Assembly: GCF_003471165.1 (NCBI RefSeq)
Contig: NZ_QRIL01000018.1
Location: forward strand, 25,305-87,973
DNA: 62,669 nucleotides
From: Ruminococcus sp. AM22-13
GTDB taxonomy: Bacteria > Bacillota > Clostridia > Lachnospirales > Lachnospiraceae
Direction of reading: 5' to 3'
Below are positions 43,450 to 53,386 of this stretch, one piece after another (the stretch's first letter is position 1; each line of letters opens with the position of its first letter). Position numbers and translations under genes: made by a program. The notes under the pieces are model-generated. The model searched no databases and was not told where the DNA came from. It saw only the letters and a program-made list of their open reading frames with translations.

Positions 43450-44940
43450 ATGCCAGTATTTGATTTCAGCGGTGCTTCAGACAAGAAACCAGGTGTACAG
43501 TCTGAATGTACCTACACTACTTTCCAGTCTAATGAAAAGGAGACTTCCCCTGAGAAACCGATCATGATTCTGGATAACAGCAGCCGTCAGTGGAAACATC
43601 ATTCATGCGGTATTTTTACTAATCCAATCAAACGTACATCCTTTGAATTTAAAGAGGATGACGGCGTTTTCAGTGCAGATATCATCAGTATTGATTCAAG
43701 ATTTGTAAGTCTTCTGAAATGGCTTGGGGAGAATCATATCAATGTGCGCCTTTCAGGAGAGAATAAAGAGAATGGTTATGCAGTTTATAAGATTCGTGAA
43801 ACTGCTTTTGGCGGCGGCACGAAACTTTCCGCAGAGGACGGATTTCTTCAGTTTATGATCGAGAGACTTCTTGCAAGCAGTGCACCTGCAGAGATTGTTG
43901 AGGATGAAGATGAGGAAGAAACAGGGGATGAGATGAAGCTGACAAGCATTCAGAGCATCACTGATTTTATGACCTGCGCAGGCAGAACCCTGCCGGACAA
44001 TATCCGTCTCTGGGCGAGAAGAAATCTTGCAGTTGCCCGCTCTCATGAGGTATCTCCGGAAGAGAGACGCCACGCTCAGCGTGCACTGTCCATTATGATG
44101 AATATTCAGTGGAAGAATAACTACTTTGAAGCAATTGATCCGCAGGAAGCCCGCAGGATTCTTGATGAAGAACTCTACGGAATGGAATCTGTAAAACAGC
44201 GTATCATTGAGACGATTATTCAGATCAACCGTACCCATACACTTCCTGCATACGGACTTCTCCTTGTAGGCCCTGCAGGTACAGGTAAATCCCAGATTGC
44301 ATACGCGGTTGCCCGTATCCTGAAACTGCCTTGGACAACTCTGGACATGAGTTCCATCAATGATCCGGAACAGCTTACAGGAAGTTCCAGAATCTATGCA
44401 AACGCAAAGCCTGGAATCATCATGGAAGCTTTCTCAGCAGCAGGAGAATCCAACCTTGTATTTATTATCAACGAGCTTGATAAAGCAGCGTCAGGTAAGG
44501 GCAACGGAAACCCTGCAGACGTACTTCTTACTCTGCTTGACAACCTTGGATTTACAGATAACTATATGGAATGTATGGTGCCCACAGTGGGCGTTTATCC
44601 TATTGCTACGGCAAACGATAAATCTCAGATCAGCGCACCTCTTATGTCCCGTTTTGCAGTGATCGATATCCCGGATTATACATCAGAAGAGAAGAAGATC
44701 ATCTTCTCCAAATATGTTCTTCCGAAAGTTCTGAAACGCATGAGCCTCAAGGCAGAAGAATGCGTAGTAACAGAAGAGGGTCTGAATGCCATCGTTGAAT
44801 TGCATAAAAATACAAGCGGTATTCGTGATCTGGAACAGGCGGCAGAGCATATCGCAGCCAATGCCCTGTACCAGATTGAAGTAGATCACCTGACAGGTGT
44901 GACATTTAATGCAGAGATGGTAAGAGGGTTACTTTCCTGA
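43450..44940 (+). CDS. Lon-like AAA+ ATPase lacking the protease domain
   Basis: A 496-residue protein. The AAA+ module from about 230 resembles Lon (LDEELYGMESVKQRIIETI), with Walker A GPAGTGKS (274-281), an Arg finger region LMSRF and a small helical lid. No Lon Ser-Lys protease domain follows. The Walker B reads LVFIINELDK (336-345), with Asn where Asp is expected and Glu kept. The N-terminal 230 residues hold an acidic linker (EDEDEEETGDE) and are otherwise unfamiliar. Start at 43450 follows AAAAGGAG. It may be an unfoldase or adaptor; substrate unknown. Confidence 0.75.
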   Translation: MPVFDFSGASDKKPGVQSECTYTTFQSNEKETSPEKPIMILDNSSRQWKHHSCGIFTNPIKRTSFEFKEDDGVFSADIISIDSRFVSLLKWLGENHINVRLSGENKENGYAVYKIRETAFGGGTKLSAEDGFLQFMIERLLASSAPAEIVEDEDEEETGDEMKLTSIQSITDFMTCAGRTLPDNIRLWARRNLAVARSHEVSPEERRHAQRALSIMMNIQWKNNYFEAIDPQEARRILDEELYGMESVKQRIIETIIQINRTHTLPAYGLLLVGPAGTGKSQIAYAVARILKLPWTTLDMSSINDPEQLTGSSRIYANAKPGIIMEAFSAAGESNLVFIINELDKAASGKGNGNPADVLLTLLDNLGFTDNYMECMVPTVGVYPIATANDKSQISAPLMSRFAVIDIPDYTSEEKKIIFSKYVLPKVLKRMSLKAEECVVTEEGLNAIVELHKNTSGIRDLEQAAEHIAANALYQIEVDHLTGVTFNAEMVRGLLS

Positions 44941-44948
44941 AAAAAATC

Positions 44949-44977
44949 TTGACAGAGATAAAAGTTGAGAGTATACT
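44949..44977 (+). promoter_or_regulatory. Promoter of the riboflavin operon
   Basis: TTGACA (44949-44954), 17-base spacer, TATACT (44972-44977), starting about 50 bases before the FMN riboswitch. Confidence 0.75.
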
Positions 44978-45030
44978 GTCAGACATAAGCAAGGTAAATC
45001 GTATAAATTGCTGATAAAAATAAAATAAGA

Positions 45031-45136
45031 TCTTCAGGGCAGGGTGCAATTCCCTACCGGTGGTAAAGCCCACGAGCCATAAGGCATGATTCGGTGCGAT
45101 TCCGAAGCCGACAGTACAGTCTGGATGAAAGAGGAT
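45031..45136 (+). promoter_or_regulatory. FMN riboswitch (RFN element)
   Basis: All the RFN landmarks are present: AGGGCAGGGTGCAATTCCCTACCGG.GGTAAAGCCCACGAG split across 45036-45077, the variable arm CCATAAGGCATG, GATTCGGTGCGATTCCGAAGCCGACAGT (45089-45116), and the closing CTGGATGAAAGAGGA. It binds FMN and represses the rib genes behind it, here by termination. Confidence 0.96.
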
Positions 45137-45181
45137 AACAGTAGAGATACAGAAGAATTAACTGATCTGTGAAAGCTGACT

Positions 45182-45217
45182 GCTCTGGAATAATTAATTT
45201 ATTCCAGAGCTTTTTTA
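45182..45217 (+). terminator. Riboswitch-controlled terminator
   Basis: GCTCTGGAATAA pairs with TTATTCCAGAGC, then six Ts, 46 bases after the aptamer. This is the expression platform. Confidence 0.88.
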
Positions 45218-45293
45218 TATCAATTAAAGTGATTTCAGTGATGAAATAAAGAGTCAGATTCATCGGAAGATAATTCATATCAAATATTAATTA

Positions 45294-45335
45294 CCAAGCC
45301 CTGGATGTTGAAAAAACACCGGGGCTTTATTTTAT
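45294..45335 (+). terminator. Second terminator-like hairpin before ribD
   Basis: AAGCCCTGG.TGTT pairs with AACACCGGGGCTT and is followed by TATTTTAT. It lies about 35 bases before the ribD start and may add a second control point. Confidence 0.55.
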
Positions 45336-45367
45336 GGAATTGTTATAAAAGAGCAGGAGATGATGGA

Positions 45368-46495
45368 TTGAAAAATATAACGGATATGGAACAGGACAGG
45401 CAGTACATGAAAATGGCTTTGGAACTGGCGCAAAAAGGAATGGGTTTTACAGCACCTAATCCGATGGTAGGTGCTGTGATCGTTAAAAACGGAAGGATCA
45501 TTGGTCAGGGATATCACAGAAAATACGGTGAACTCCATGCGGAGAGAGAAGCTCTGGCAGCATGTACGGAAGAACCCGAAGGAGCATCTATATATGTTAC
45601 TTTAGAACCCTGCTGCCATTATGGAAAACAGCCTCCATGCGTGAATGCAATCCTGGAGGCTGGAATCAGACGCGTGATCATCGGATCATCAGATCCTAAT
45701 CCACTGGTTGCAGGAAAAGGAATCCGGATTTTGAAGGATCATGGAATTGAAGTAACAGAAAATATTTTAAAAGAAGAGTGTGATAAATTGAATGAAGCAT
45801 TTTTTTATTACATCCAAAATAAAAAACCGTATGTGGTCATGAAATATGCAATGACTATGGATGGAAAAATTGCCGCTTATACAGGAGAATCCAAATGGGT
45901 GACAGGAGAAGCTGCCAGAATTCATGTACAGAAACAGCGACTGAAATATACAGGAATTATGGTTGGGGTGGGAACTGTGCTGGCAGATGATCCGATGCTT
46001 ACCTGCAGACTGGAAAACAGCAGAAATCCTGTGCGTATTATCTGCGATTCCCATCTGAGAACACCACTGACATCTAAGATTGTAAGAACAGCAGCGACAA
46101 TTCCTACAATCATTGCAAGCAGCAGTAAAGATCAGCAGAAGATAAAGAATTATGAAGAACTGGGATGCCAGGTTCTGTATGTTCCGGAGAAAAACGGACA
46201 CATAGATTTAAACAGATTAATGGAACTTCTGGGAGCTGAAAAGATAGACAGTATTTTGCTGGAAGGAGGAGGTTCTTTAAACTGGTCAGCACTGGAAAGC
46301 GGTATTGTTCAGAAAGTTCAGACCTATATAGCACCCAAACTTTTTGGAGGCGAAGAAGCAAAGACGCCGGTGGAAGGAAAAGGATTTCCTGATCCTGCCA
46401 GCGCAGTATTATTAAAAAACAGCGAAATAATCAGACTGGGAGATGATTTTCTCATAGAGAGTGAGGTGAAGAGAAATGTTTACGGGAATTGTTGA
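45368..46495 (+). CDS. ribD: Riboflavin biosynthesis deaminase/reductase
   Basis: A bifunctional enzyme for steps two and three of riboflavin synthesis. The N-terminal deaminase has the zinc site HAE (57-59) and EPCCHYGKQPPC. The C-terminal RibD_C reductase (about 155-375) has GVGTVLADDPMLTCR and LLEGGGSLNWSAL. I favour the TTG at 45368 because AGGAG lies 8 bases upstream; an ATG at 45386 is the alternative. It overlaps ribE by 20 bases and is first in the FMN-controlled operon. Confidence 0.94.
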   Translation: MKNITDMEQDRQYMKMALELAQKGMGFTAPNPMVGAVIVKNGRIIGQGYHRKYGELHAEREALAACTEEPEGASIYVTLEPCCHYGKQPPCVNAILEAGIRRVIIGSSDPNPLVAGKGIRILKDHGIEVTENILKEECDKLNEAFFYYIQNKKPYVVMKYAMTMDGKIAAYTGESKWVTGEAARIHVQKQRLKYTGIMVGVGTVLADDPMLTCRLENSRNPVRIICDSHLRTPLTSKIVRTAATIPTIIASSSKDQQKIKNYEELGCQVLYVPEKNGHIDLNRLMELLGAEKIDSILLEGGGSLNWSALESGIVQKVQTYIAPKLFGGEEAKTPVEGKGFPDPASAVLLKNSEIIRLGDDFLIESEVKRNVYGNC

Positions 46496-47123
46496 AGAAC
46501 TGGGAACTGTGAAAAAAATAAAAAAAGGAGCAAATTCAGCAGTATTTACGATACGGGCAGAGAAAATTCTGGATGATCTGAAAACAGGGGACAGTGTAGC
46601 TGTAAATGGAATCTGCCTCACTGTAACTGCATGTCTGGAAGATGGTTTTACAGCAGATGTGATGCATGAGACATTGAATCGTTCTGCGCTGATTCAGCTT
46701 TCTTTGGGACAGCATGTAAATCTGGAAAGGGCAATGCCTGCAAATGGAAGATTTGGAGGACACATTGTTGCCGGGCATGTGGATGGAACAGGAAAAATCA
46801 CGGAAATTCGCAGAGATGATAATGCTGTCTGGTACACCATTCAGGCTTCACCACAAATTATGAAATATATTGTGACAAAAGGTTCTGTAACAGTTGATGG
46901 AATCAGTCTTACAGTGGCAAAAGTCTCAGAAACAGACTTTTCCATTTCTGCAATTCCTCATACAGTAAAGATTACAGTCCTCGGAGAACGCAAAGAAGGA
47001 GATATCGTTAATCTTGAGACAGACATAATTGGAAAATACGTGGAAAAATTAATAACGCCTGTGAAAGAACAGCCGACAAAAAGTAATATTACACGGGATT
47101 TTCTGAATAAGTATGGCTTTTGA
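46476..47123 (+). CDS. ribE: Riboflavin synthase, alpha subunit
   Basis: A 215-residue enzyme dismuting two 6,7-dimethyl-8-ribityllumazines to riboflavin. Two lumazine-binding repeats are visible: MFTGIVEELGTVKKI...NGICLTV...NLERAM and GHIVAGHVDGTGKITEI...DGISLTVAKV. Trimeric and cytosolic, it works with ribH. GAGGTGAAGAG inside the ribD end serves as its ribosome site. Confidence 0.95.
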   Translation: MFTGIVEELGTVKKIKKGANSAVFTIRAEKILDDLKTGDSVAVNGICLTVTACLEDGFTADVMHETLNRSALIQLSLGQHVNLERAMPANGRFGGHIVAGHVDGTGKITEIRRDDNAVWYTIQASPQIMKYIVTKGSVTVDGISLTVAKVSETDFSISAIPHTVKITVLGERKEGDIVNLETDIIGKYVEKLITPVKEQPTKSNITRDFLNKYGF

Positions 47124-47168
47124 CAGAATTAATCACAAAGCGTTTATTCGATTGATGCAGAACTGTAC

Positions 47169-47193
47169 AGTGGATGTTTTATCTGCCTGACAC
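47169..47193 (+). repeat. Short palindrome of the ATCYGCCTGAC family
   Basis: GTGGATGTTTTATCTGCCTGACA is one of four related intergenic hairpins (also near 29957, 51190 and 58623). It lies between ribE and ribBA inside the operon. Confidence 0.5.
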
Positions 47194-47269
47194 GAACCAG
47201 ATAAGCAGCCAATACGAATGATTTTGCCCTCTTAACAACAGAAAAATATATTGTATAAGGAGAGAAAAA

Positions 47270-48469
47270 ATGAACGGATTTGATTCAGTAGAAGAAGCTC
47301 TGGAAGAACTTCGGAATGGAAAAATTATTCTGGTAACGGATGATCCGGACAGAGAGAATGAAGGAGACTTTATCTGTGCAGCAGAGTTTGCCACAACAGA
47401 AAATATTAACTTTATGGCAACTCACGGAAAAGGACTTATCTGTATGCCAATGTCTGAGGAATATGTAAGAAAACTGCAGTTCCCGCAGATGGTAGCAGAA
47501 AATTCAGATAATCACGAAACTGCTTTTACTGTTTCCGTAGACCATATCAGCACCACTACAGGAATCTCTGCGGCAGAACGTTCTGTTACTGCCATGAAAT
47601 GTGTGGATGAGAATGCAAAACCCGAAGATTTCAGACGCCCCGGACATATGTTTCCACTTCTGGCGAAGAAGAACGGTGTTCTGGAAAGAAACGGACATAC
47701 AGAGGCAACTGTAGACCTGTGCAGACTTGCAGGGTTAAAACAGTGCGGGCTGTGCTGTGAAATTATGAGAGAAGACGGCACTATGATGCGGACTTCTGAG
47801 TTACGGGAACTTGCCGGAAAGTGGAATCTTAAATTCATAACAATTAAAGATATTCAGAATTACCGTAAATGCCATGATATTCTGGTGGATCGCGTGACGA
47901 CCACAAAAATGCCGACCAGATACGGAGAGTTTATGGCGTATGGATTTGTAAATCGCCTGAATGGGGAACATCATGTAGCACTGGTAAAAGGTGAAATCGG
48001 AGATGGAGAAAACGTCCTGTGCCGTGTGCATTCAGAGTGCCTGACAGGAGACGTTTTTGGATCACAGCGTTGTGACTGCGGACAGCAGTTTGCAGCGGCG
48101 ATGGCCCAGATTGAGGAAGAAGGCAGAGGGATACTCCTTTATATGAGACAGGAAGGAAGAGGAATCGGACTGATCAATAAACTTCGTGCCTATGAACTTC
48201 AGGAACAGGGAATGGATACACTGGAAGCAAATCTGGCACTTGGATTTGCCGGAGACGAAAGAGAATACTACATTGGTGCGCAGATTCTGAGAAATCTTGG
48301 GGTAAAAGAGCTGCGGCTGCTGACAAATAACCCGGATAAAGTTTATCAGTTGGAAGAATTTGGCATCAGGATCAAACAGAGAGTTCCGATACAGATGAAT
48401 GCCACAGCGTATGATCTGCGTTATCTTAAGACAAAACAATTACGAATGGGACATATTCTGAAGTATTAA
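47270..48469 (+). CDS. ribBA: Bifunctional DHBP synthase / GTP cyclohydrolase II
   Basis: A 399-residue fusion supplying both riboflavin precursors. RibB (1-200) turns ribulose-5-phosphate into 3,4-dihydroxy-2-butanone-4-phosphate: [17 protein letters not shown], and [14 protein letters not shown]. RibA (200-399) opens GTP: the zinc cysteines are in [20 protein letters not shown], with [23 protein letters not shown] precedes the ATG. Third gene of the operon. Confidence 0.96.
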   Translation: MNGFDSVEEALEELRNGKIILVTDDPDRENEGDFICAAEFATTENINFMATHGKGLICMPMSEEYVRKLQFPQMVAENSDNHETAFTVSVDHISTTTGISAAERSVTAMKCVDENAKPEDFRRPGHMFPLLAKKNGVLERNGHTEATVDLCRLAGLKQCGLCCEIMREDGTMMRTSELRELAGKWNLKFITIKDIQNYRKCHDILVDRVTTTKMPTRYGEFMAYGFVNRLNGEHHVALVKGEIGDGENVLCRVHSECLTGDVFGSQRCDCGQQFAAAMAQIEEEGRGILLYMRQEGRGIGLINKLRAYELQEQGMDTLEANLALGFAGDEREYYIGAQILRNLGVKELRLLTNNPDKVYQLEEFGIRIKQRVPIQMNATAYDLRYLKTKQLRMGHILKY

Positions 48470-48583
48470 ATACAGCGGGGATTTTCATATATAACGATAA
48501 CGTTCCCGAAAATAAAATTTACCGTATATAAAAACCTGTACAGGTTAAAAAATATAAATTTACAGATGAAAGGACCAGAAAAA

Positions 48584-49051
48584 ATGAAAACATTAGAAGG
48601 AAAATTAGTATCAGATGGAATGAAAGTAGGAATTGTAGCAGCCCGCTTCAATGAATTTATAACTTCCAAGCTGGTAAGTGGTGCCATGGATGGGCTGACA
48701 CGTCACAATGTAAAAGAAGAGGACATCCAGGTAGCGTGGGTACCAGGTGCTTTTGAAATCCCGCTGATCGCGTCTAAAATGGCAAAAAGTGGAAAGTATG
48801 ATGCGGTTATCTGCGTAGGTGCTGTGATTCGTGGAAATACCAGTCATTATGATTATGTATGCAATGAGGTTTCCAAAGGGATTGCATCAGTATCACTGGA
48901 AACAGGAGTTCCGGTATTATTCGGAGTACTTACCACAGAAAACATCGAGCAGGCAATTGAACGCGCAGGTACAAAAGCAGGAAATAAAGGCTATGACTGT
49001 GCACTCAGTGCCATTGAAATGGTAAATCTGATCAAAGAATTTGAAGCTTAA
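48584..49051 (+). CDS. ribH: 6,7-dimethyl-8-ribityllumazine synthase
   Basis: A 155-residue lumazine synthase that forms icosahedral or pentameric shells. Motifs: [45 protein letters not shown] (catalytic His) and [21 protein letters not shown] start at 48584, because AAAGGA (48569-48574) is its ribosome site; an ATG at 48566 overlaps that site. Last gene of the rib operon. It runs 4 bases into the convergent RluA gene with no terminator between. Confidence 0.95.
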   Translation: MKTLEGKLVSDGMKVGIVAARFNEFITSKLVSGAMDGLTRHNVKEEDIQVAWVPGAFEIPLIASKMAKSGKYDAVICVGAVIRGNTSHYDYVCNEVSKGIASVSLETGVPVLFGVLTTENIEQAIERAGTKAGNKGYDCALSAIEMVNLIKEFEA

Positions 49052-50097
49052 ATAGACAACAGATCAGACCCTGAAAGTGAAACCAGTTCACGAAAATCGA
49101 AAGGTAATGGTGCTTCCAGAAGGAGCATTTCATCTCTGAAAGGATGCTGAAAAGAAACTTTCCATGCATGAAGGGCTGCCCTGGAAAAGGAAGCACAGGA
49201 AGATATTTTATCGTCTGAATGATAAAGAGTATCTCCAAGCAAAGGATGTCCTGTGGATGCCATATGGACACGGATCTGGTGGGTACGTCCGGTATCCAGC
49301 TTAAGTGTGATAAGCGACCAGTCCTGACTGGAAAAAAGAGTATGATAATGAGTAACTGCTGTTTTGATTTTTCCCGATAATGCAGATGAATGTAAGGAAA
49401 GATCAGCAGCAGTTTTCATTTTCAGATGATTCTCCGGGTCCTGCATCAGCGGTAAATCTAAGGTATGCCAGACACCAGGCATATCTACAGGCAAAGTATC
49501 GGATACAGCGGCAAGATATTGCTTGTGAATTTTGCATGGATATTTTACAGATTGAAGCCTTGAAGCTGCTACCTGATTTTTGGCAAAAACCACAATCCCG
49601 GAAGTCTCCTGATCCAGCCGCCCCACCGGGCGGACACAGACCTGTTCATTTTTCTCTCGAAAGTAACCGGCAACAAGATTGGAGAGGCTGTCTGTATAAT
49701 GCATTCCCGTTGGATGCGTAACCATTCCTGCCGGTTTATCAACCGCCAGAATATCCGTATCTTCATATAAAATATTCAGAGAAAAAGAAGTTTCGGAAAC
49801 TGGAGCTGAAGCTCTGTTGGAATGGAAATCCGACAAATCCTTACTTCTGATTCCGTCATTATAATTTTCAAGATGCGTAGAAGCAGTCCCGGCTTCCTCC
49901 AGACAAACGCAGATCACATCGCCTGGATATATTGTCTCAGTTACACGACAGCGAACTCCGTTTCTGGTAATCCCGTCCGGTCGAAACTTCGCCTGGCTGA
50001 TCTGCCGTTTTGTAAGTCCTGCATTCTTTTTCAGAAATGCTTCCATTTTAAGTTCTGTAGTTTGTTCATCTATTCTAAATTCCAGATATCGTTCCAT
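49048..50097 (-). CDS. RluA-family pseudouridine synthase
   Basis: A 349-residue RNA-modifying enzyme isomerising uridine to pseudouridine in rRNA or tRNA. Catalytic motif: [16 protein letters not shown] (Asp). Substrate loop: [26 protein letters not shown]. The N-terminus ([28 protein letters not shown]) is S4-like. A polar stretch around 75-100 is loosely conserved. Exact RNA target unknown. Confidence 0.9.
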   Translation of the reverse strand: MERYLEFRIDEQTTELKMEAFLKKNAGLTKRQISQAKFRPDGITRNGVRCRVTETIYPGDVICVCLEEAGTASTHLENYNDGIRSKDLSDFHSNRASAPVSETSFSLNILYEDTDILAVDKPAGMVTHPTGMHYTDSLSNLVAGYFREKNEQVCVRPVGRLDQETSGIVVFAKNQVAASRLQSVKYPCKIHKQYLAAVSDTLPVDMPGVWHTLDLPLMQDPENHLKMKTAADLSLHSSALSGKIKTAVTHYHTLFSSQDWSLITLKLDTGRTHQIRVHMASTGHPLLGDTLYHSDDKISSCASFSRAALHAWKVSFQHPFRDEMLLLEAPLPFDFRELVSLSGSDLLSI

Positions 50098-50273
50098 CTT
50101 AATACTTTTCCTGCGTAATATATTCTGATATTGATACCATTGATATTACAGGGCAAAAAATAAACTGTCAATGCAAAATTATGTCAGCGTAATGCATAAA
50201 ATATACTGAAGAAAAATTGCAATTGTGCTATGATATAAGAATCAAAACAATGAAAGCGGGGCAGAAAATAAAT

Positions 50274-51185
50274 ATGAAATACTTAATCATTGGAGCCGGA
50301 GGAACCGGTGGTGTTACCGGATATTATATGAAAAAAGCAGGCAAGGACGTAACCCTGATCGCGAGAGGCGAACACCTGAAAAAGATCCAGAAACAGGGTC
50401 TTACATTGGAGAAAATGTGGGATAAAACAGAGGAAAACATAAGCATTCCTGCTACAGATATGGAGCATTATGCAGAGCATCCGGACGTAATTTTTGTCTG
50501 CGTAAAAGGCTATTCCTTACAGGAAACGATTCCGTTTATCAAACGCATTGCCAGGAAAAATACTATCGTAATTCCGGTGTTGAATATATATGGAACAGGT
50601 GGAAAAATGCAGAAAGAACTGCCGGATCTTCTGGTAACGGACGGCTGCATCTATGTTTCTGCCAACATTAAAGAACCGGGAAAACTTCTCCAGCATGGAC
50701 AGATCCTGCACATTGTATTCGGCGTAAGAGACAAAGCAGAATTCCGACCGGAACTGAAAGAGATTCAGAAAGACCTCTGTGACAGTCATATCGACGGGAC
50801 TCTTTCGGAAAACATCCGCCGTGAAGCACTGGAGAAATTTTCCTATGTATCCCCAATCGGGGCAGCAGGACTCTATTACCACGCAACTGCCGCAGATTTC
50901 CAGAAAGAAGGCGAAGCCAGAGAACTTTTTAAGACCATGATAAAAGAAATCGCAGCACTTGCAGAAGCCATGGGAGTTCCTTTCCAGAAAGATATGGCAG
51001 AAGTAAATTTAAAAATCCTTTCCAACCTCGCACCGGAAGCAACCACTTCCATGCAGCGGGATATCATGGCAGGAAAACAGTCCGAAATTGACGGATTAGT
51101 TTACGAAGTAGTAAGAATGGGAGAAGAATATCACGTTCCGGTACCCGCATATGAGAAAGTGGCAGAAAAACTCAGAGCCCTGTAG
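50274..51185 (+). CDS. panE: Ketopantoate reductase-like oxidoreductase
   Basis: A 303-residue protein with an N-terminal Rossmann fold (YLIIGAGGTGGVTGYYMKKAGKDVTLIARGEHL) and a C-terminal ApbA/PanE domain (EKFSYVSPIGAAG..., TTSMQRDIMAGKQSEIDGL). PanE makes pantoate for coenzyme A, but many paralogues have other 2-keto substrates. The catalytic Lys is plausibly K in EALEKFSYVSP. No pan genes adjoin, so the gene name is tentative. Start at 50274 rather than the in-frame 50217. Confidence 0.75.
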   Translation: MKYLIIGAGGTGGVTGYYMKKAGKDVTLIARGEHLKKIQKQGLTLEKMWDKTEENISIPATDMEHYAEHPDVIFVCVKGYSLQETIPFIKRIARKNTIVIPVLNIYGTGGKMQKELPDLLVTDGCIYVSANIKEPGKLLQHGQILHIVFGVRDKAEFRPELKEIQKDLCDSHIDGTLSENIRREALEKFSYVSPIGAAGLYYHATAADFQKEGEARELFKTMIKEIAALAEAMGVPFQKDMAEVNLKILSNLAPEATTSMQRDIMAGKQSEIDGLVYEVVRMGEEYHVPVPAYEKVAEKLRAL

Positions 51186-51189
51186 CGAA

Positions 51190-51213
51190 GCGGATTGCGA
51201 ATATCCGCCTGAC
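51190..51213. repeat. Short palindrome of the ATCYGCCTGAC family
   Basis: GCGGAT (51190-51195) pairs with ATCCGC (51203-51208) around TGCGAAT, followed by CTGAC. Cleanest copy of the family. Confidence 0.6.
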
Positions 51214-51230
51214 CACCGAAACAACATGAA

Positions 51231-51259
51231 AAAGGGATGCGAATTACTCGCATCCCTTT
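51231..51259. terminator. Terminator after the panE-like gene
   Basis: AAAGGGATGCG pairs with CGCATCCCTTT. It can serve both the panE-like gene and pckA, which converge here. Tandem AATTATAATT motifs follow at 51284-51326. Confidence 0.8.
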
Positions 51260-51322
51260 CGTACTCATTTGGACAATAAAATTATAATTTAATTATAATT
51301 AACTTTAATTCAGCAATTATAA

Positions 51323-52927
51323 TTATAACTGAGGACCAGCTGCAACAAGTGCTTTACCAGCAGCGTTTCCTTCGTATTTAGCAAAGTTCTTAATGAATCT
51401 TCCAGCAAGATCTTTAGCTTTTTCTTCCCATTCAGAAGCGTCAGCATATGTGTCACGAGGATCAAGGATACCTGTGTCTACGCCATTAAGCTCTGTTGGA
51501 ACTTCGAAATCGAAGAATGGGATCTTCTTAGTAGGAGCGTTAAGGATATCTCCGTTAAGGATTGCATCGATGATACCACGAGTATCTTTGATGGAGATAC
51601 GTTTTCCTGTTCCGTTCCATCCTGTGTTAACCAGGTAAGCTTTTGCGCCGCTCTTTTCCATTTTCTTAACAAGTTCTTCTGCGTATTTTGTCGGATGCAG
51701 TTCAAGGAATGCCTGTCCGAAGCAAGCAGAGAATGTAGGTGTAGGCTCTGTGATTCCACGCTCTGTACCAGCAAGTTTAGCTGTGAATCCAGACAGGAAA
51801 TAGTACTGAGTCTGAGCTTCTGTCAGGATAGATACTGGAGGAAGTACTCCGAAAGCATCTGCGGACAGGAAGATTACGTTCTTAGCTGCCGGTGCAGAAG
51901 AGATCGGGCGAACGATGTTTTCAATGTGGTTGATCGGATAAGATACACGAGTATTCTCTGTTACACTCTTATCTGCGAAATCAATCTTGCCTTCAGCATC
52001 AAGTGTTACGTTCTCAAGAAGAGCGTTACGTTTGATTGCATTGTAGATGTCCGGCTCAGATTCTTTGTCAAGGTTGATAACTTTAGCGTAGCATCCGCCT
52101 TCGAAGTTGAATACGCCGTTGTCATCCCAGCCATGCTCGTCATCACCGATCAGGAGACGTTTCGGGTCTGTGGAAAGAGTTGTTTTACCTGTTCCGGAAA
52201 GACCGAAGAAGATAGCTGTGTTTTCGCCGTTCATATCTGTGTTTGCAGAGCAGTGCATGGAAGCCATGCCTTTCAGTGGAAGGAAGTAGTTCATCATAGA
52301 GAACATACCTTTCTTCATTTCTCCGCCGTACCATGTGTTTACGATAACCTGCTCTTTAGTTGTGATGTTGAACATTACAGCTGTTTCAGAGTTAAGGCCT
52401 AATTCTTTATAGTTTTCAACTTTAGCTTTGGAAGCGTTGTATACAACGAAATCTGGCTCGAAGTTTTCAAGTTCTTCAGCTGTTGGCTGGATGAACATAT
52501 TTGTTACGAAATGTGCCTGCCAAGCAACTTCAACGATGAAACGGATAGCCATACGAGTATCTTTGTTAGCACCGCAGAATGCATCTACTACGAAAAGTCT
52601 CTTGTTGGAGAGCTCTTTTTTAGCGATTTCTTTTACTGCATTCCATGCTTCCTGAGTTGCAGGATGGTTATCGTTTTTGTATTCGTCTGTTGTCCACCAT
52701 ACTGTATCTTTGGAGTTCTCATCCATAACGATATATTTATCTTTAGGAGAACGTCCTGTGTAGATACCTGTCATAACGTTAACTGCACCAAGTTCGCTGA
52801 CCTGACCTTTTTCAAAGCCTTCCAGTTCCGGTTTGGTTTCTTCTTCAAATAATACTTCATAAGAAGGGTTGTAGACAATTTCTGTAGTTCCGGTAATGCC
52901 ATACTTGCTTAAATCGATTTTTGCCAT
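51323..52927 (-). CDS. pckA: Phosphoenolpyruvate carboxykinase (ATP)
   Basis: A 534-residue enzyme interconverting oxaloacetate/ATP and PEP/CO2/ADP. In gut anaerobes it often runs towards oxaloacetate. Signatures: [26 protein letters not shown] (P-loop and metal site), RSPKDKYIV and [12 protein letters not shown]. Full length. Its codons look highly optimised, as in strongly expressed genes. GAGG precedes the ATG, and the leader holds a perfect 16-bp palindrome. Confidence 0.96.
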   Translation of the reverse strand: MAKIDLSKYGITGTTEIVYNPSYEVLFEEETKPELEGFEKGQVSELGAVNVMTGIYTGRSPKDKYIVMDENSKDTVWWTTDEYKNDNHPATQEAWNAVKEIAKKELSNKRLFVVDAFCGANKDTRMAIRFIVEVAWQAHFVTNMFIQPTAEELENFEPDFVVYNASKAKVENYKELGLNSETAVMFNITTKEQVIVNTWYGGEMKKGMFSMMNYFLPLKGMASMHCSANTDMNGENTAIFFGLSGTGKTTLSTDPKRLLIGDDEHGWDDNGVFNFEGGCYAKVINLDKESEPDIYNAIKRNALLENVTLDAEGKIDFADKSVTENTRVSYPINHIENIVRPISSAPAAKNVIFLSADAFGVLPPVSILTEAQTQYYFLSGFTAKLAGTERGITEPTPTFSACFGQAFLELHPTKYAEELVKKMEKSGAKAYLVNTGWNGTGKRISIKDTRGIIDAILNGDILNAPTKKIPFFDFEVPTELNGVDTGILDPRDTYADASEWEEKAKDLAGRFIKNFAKYEGNAAGKALVAAGPQL

Positions 52928-52960
52928 CTTACGTTTAACCTCTTTTCTTCGTTAATGAAA

Positions 52961-52978
52961 GCGCCTGTTTAAACAGGC
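52961..52978. promoter_or_regulatory. Perfect palindrome in the pckA leader
   Basis: GCCTGTTTAAACAGGC is an 8+8 perfect palindrome about 35 bases before pckA. A second, weaker dyad (AGCGA/TCGCT) lies near 53000. It could be a regulator operator or an RNA hairpin. Confidence 0.45.
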
Positions 52979-53346
52979 TTAAGATACCTTACCATAAAAG
53001 CGAATGGGTATCGCTTCTCTTTTACTATTATACATATTTAACGCTTAAAATCAACAGGATTTTTGCCTTTTTTTGAAATTTGTTAAAGATTTATCAACTC
53101 AAATTTGATGAAAAAACCGTCATTTTTCACAAAAGGTATGTAAATTTATTATGGCGGCAATATGGGAATACTATTCGTGGATATGATAATATTCTGTCTG
53201 ACTGGAACAGGCAGGAAAGACAACCAGGAAATACTAACCAGGAGAGCTGCCACTATGTGGTTGTGCCGAAGAAAGATGCATGTTAAAATAGGAAAGAATT
53301 ATCCGGCTGAAAATGACAGAGTATTATACAGCAGAGAAAAATAAAG

Positions 53347-53373
53347 GTTACTGTGAACGGAGTGAACATTAAC
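53347..53373. repeat. 27-bp palindromic repeat, copy 2
   Basis: Exact copy of 43287-53313's 27-bp unit at 43287-43313, here 14 bases before the start of the NYN-like gene. The rest of the 52979-53346 spacer holds only weak open frames (68 and 60 codons) that I could not support as genes. Confidence 0.8.
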
Positions 53374-53386
53374 AAATAAAGAGAGG

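Noticed and set aside
51695..52402. 235-codon plus-strand frame opposite pckA
   Set aside because: Antisense shadow of a highly biased gene; Cys/Val/Phe-rich and no homology signal.
53080..53344. Two overlapping short frames before the NYN gene
   Set aside because: No ribosome sites, no recognisable domain; a degenerate gene is possible but cannot be supported.
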